DNA of 7,611 bases. It comes from Phycisphaerae bacterium. Lineage in GTDB: Bacteria > Planctomycetota > Phycisphaerae > UBA1845 > Fen-1342. Under the pieces are notes generated by a model. That model ran no database searches and was not told the origin of the DNA. It saw only the letters and a list, made by a program, of their open reading frames with translations. This document shows, piece by piece, positions 6,434-7,611 of this stretch; position 1 is the stretch's first letter; the number at the start of each line of letters is the position of its first letter. The position numbers were made by a program, and so were the translations under genes. The stretch spans positions 1 to 7,611 of the forward strand of contig JALHOX010000226.1 in NCBI GenBank assembly GCA_022842805.1, given 5' to 3'.

Positions 6434-7611
6434 ATGGCGATGCGGATCGGATCGGTTCTACTAGTTTGCCTTTGTGGGATTCACGCTGCGGCACAGGTTG
6501 CCCCGATCCCGCGAGAGACAGGCCCGGCGGCTGCGTTTTCGCAGATTCTGGGACGGCCTACGGAAAAATCGATCGTCATCAGCCTGTTATCCGCGACTGA
6601 GATGGACGCTTTCGTCGAATATGGCACCGCCTCCGGTCGGGACACAGATAAAAGCCCGATTCGGCATGTCAGACCGGCCGAGCCCGTCGAGCTCGAAATC
6701 GACGGCCTCGCCCCGGACACCGAGTACTTTTATCGCATTCGCACGCGAAGTCGGGGTGAAGGGCCGTCCGCCGATCACGATGAAGCCACGTTCCGGACGA
6801 AGCGCAAAGCCGGCGGATCGTTCACCTTCTGCATCCAAGGCGACTCGCATCCCGAGCGCGCCGGCCGCATGTACGACTCGGAGCTTTATGTCCGCACGCT
6901 TAAGAACGTCGCCGCCGATCGACCGGACTTCTACTTTCTCATGGGCGACGATTTCAGCATCGAAAGGCTGATCGAGCGCGGACCCAAAACCCAGGAAGCC
7001 GTCAACGCCATCTACGCCCATCAGCGTGGGTTTCTGGGGCTGGTCGGCAAAAGTGCTCCGCTCATGCTCGTAAACGGCAATCACGAGCAGGCCGCAAAGT
7101 ACCTGCTCGACGGAACTGCAAACAACTTCGCGGTGTTTGCGGGGAAGGCGCGCACGAGTTACTTCCCCCTGCCCGCCCCTTCCCCGTCCGACCCGTCCTG
7201 CATTTACACCGGCAACTCCGTGCCCGTCCCGCACATCGGCCTGCTGCGCGACTACTACGCATGGGAATGGGGCGATGCGCTTTTCGTCGTAATCGACCCT
7301 TACTGGCATTCCGACGCTGCGGTCGACAACGAAGCGGGCGCCCGCGGACCAGCACGCGACGCAGCCGAGCGGCCCACCGATCGCCCGCGTCGGCGCGAAG
7401 GCGAGGGCGGGCGTCGCCGAGGCGGGCCGCAGTCGGACGAGGCGAGTGAAACAGAAGAAGAGCCGGTTCCTGCACCGCCGCAACGTGAACGTCGCGGAGG
7501 CGAGCGGGGTGGCGGCCGCGGACAACGCGACCTCTGGCAGGTGACTCTGGGCACCGAGCAATACCAATGGCTTCGAACCACGCTCACCGAGAGCAAAGCG
7601 AAGTTCAAGTT
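6434..7611 (+). CDS. Secreted purple-acid-phosphatase-like metallophosphoesterase (3' end outside window)
   Basis: The frame is open for 392 codons to the window edge without a stop. Residues 4-20 form a signal peptide (MRIGSVLLVCLCGIHAAA). Residues about 40-123 resemble the fibronectin-type N-terminal domain of purple acid phosphatases, with 'VEYG' at 61-64 and LAPDTEYFYRIR at 92-103. The metallophosphoesterase domain then begins: GDSH (136-139, the DxH metal motif), MGDD (170-173) and NGNHE (214-218), followed by YYAWEWGDALFVVIDPYW ending at 291. The expected late GH.H motifs would lie beyond the window. Residues 300-365 are an Arg/Gly/Glu/Pro-rich low-complexity insert, after which the fold resumes with DLWQVTLGTEQYQWL. 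It probably hydrolyses phosphomono- or diesters outside the cytoplasm; the substrate is unknown. The frame opposite it (6587-7567) is a shadow. Confidence 0.88.
   Translation, partial: MAMRIGSVLLVCLCGIHAAAQVAPIPRETGPAAAFSQILGRPTEKSIVISLLSATEMDAFVEYGTASGRDTDKSPIRHVRPAEPVELEIDGLAPDTEYFYRIRTRSRGEGPSADHDEATFRTKRKAGGSFTFCIQGDSHPERAGRMYDSELYVRTLKNVAADRPDFYFLMGDDFSIERLIERGPKTQEAVNAIYAHQRGFLGLVGKSAPLMLVNGNHEQAAKYLLDGTANNFAVFAGKARTSYFPLPAPSPSDPSCIYTGNSVPVPHIGLLRDYYAWEWGDALFVVIDPYWHSDAAVDNEAGARGPARDAAERPTDRPRRREGEGGRRRGGPQSDEASETEEEPVPAPPQRERRGGERGGGRGQRDLWQVTLGTEQYQWLRTTLTESKAKFK

Noticed and set aside
4747..6600. 617-codon open frame on the plus strand, longest in the window
   Set aside because: It lies antisense to the signal-peptide-bearing beta-propeller gene, reads through two intergenic structures, and its product is Arg/His/Ala-rich low-complexity with no domain. 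It follows from high GC at third positions.
6587..7567. 326-codon open frame on the minus strand
   Set aside because: It is antisense to the phosphoesterase frame, which has clear GDSH and GNHE motifs and a strong ribosome binding site; the antisense product shows no recognisable domain.
1..7611. CRISPR array, tRNA, rRNA, insertion sequence or toxin-antitoxin pair
   Set aside because: I looked on both strands and saw no regularly spaced repeats, cloverleaf with a conserved T-loop, transposase motifs with terminal repeats, or small paired genes.

Overview
The window looks like ordinary chromosomal DNA of a high-GC bacterium, most probably a member of the Planctomycetota. The grounds are the high GC, the secreted PQQ-like beta-propeller protein, the secreted purple-acid-phosphatase-like phosphoesterase with a low-complexity insert, and palindromic intergenic repeats. 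The phylum is an inference from gene style; no marker gene in the window proves it.

Layout. (1) Positions 1-1792, plus strand: the 3' part of a GNAT/FemAB-like acyltransferase gene, then a divergent polysaccharide-deacetylase-like gene whose GTG start overlaps the preceding stop (GTGA). They look like the tail of a surface- or exopolysaccharide operon entering from the left. (2) 1791-1807: a small hairpin between convergent stops. (3) 1808-6087, minus strand, transcribed right to left: a secreted PQQ-like beta-propeller protein, a strong hairpin, a small single-pass membrane protein of unknown function with a TTG start, a spacer with a long imperfect inverted repeat, lysA (diaminopimelate decarboxylase), and ribF (bifunctional riboflavin kinase/FAD synthetase). 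lysA and ribF overlap by ATGA. (4) 6088-6433: a 346-base divergent intergenic region with a G-run array and a perfect 8-bp palindrome. (5) 6434-7611, plus strand: a secreted metallophosphoesterase that runs off the right edge. It has no stop inside the window, so methods that require closed ORFs miss it.

How the genes work together. lysA and ribF are housekeeping genes for the last step of lysine synthesis and for FMN/FAD synthesis, and are very probably translationally coupled. The beta-propeller and the phosphoesterase are divergently transcribed from a shared regulatory gap and both should be exported. The acyltransferase and deacetylase-like proteins plausibly modify a polysaccharide.

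I did not find a convincing new defence, mobile or RNA-guided system. The points most worth a second look are the non-coding repeats at 4163-4244 and 6279-6301, the G-run array at 6191-6219, the divergent deacetylase-like protein, and the Arg/Gly-rich insert in the phosphoesterase.
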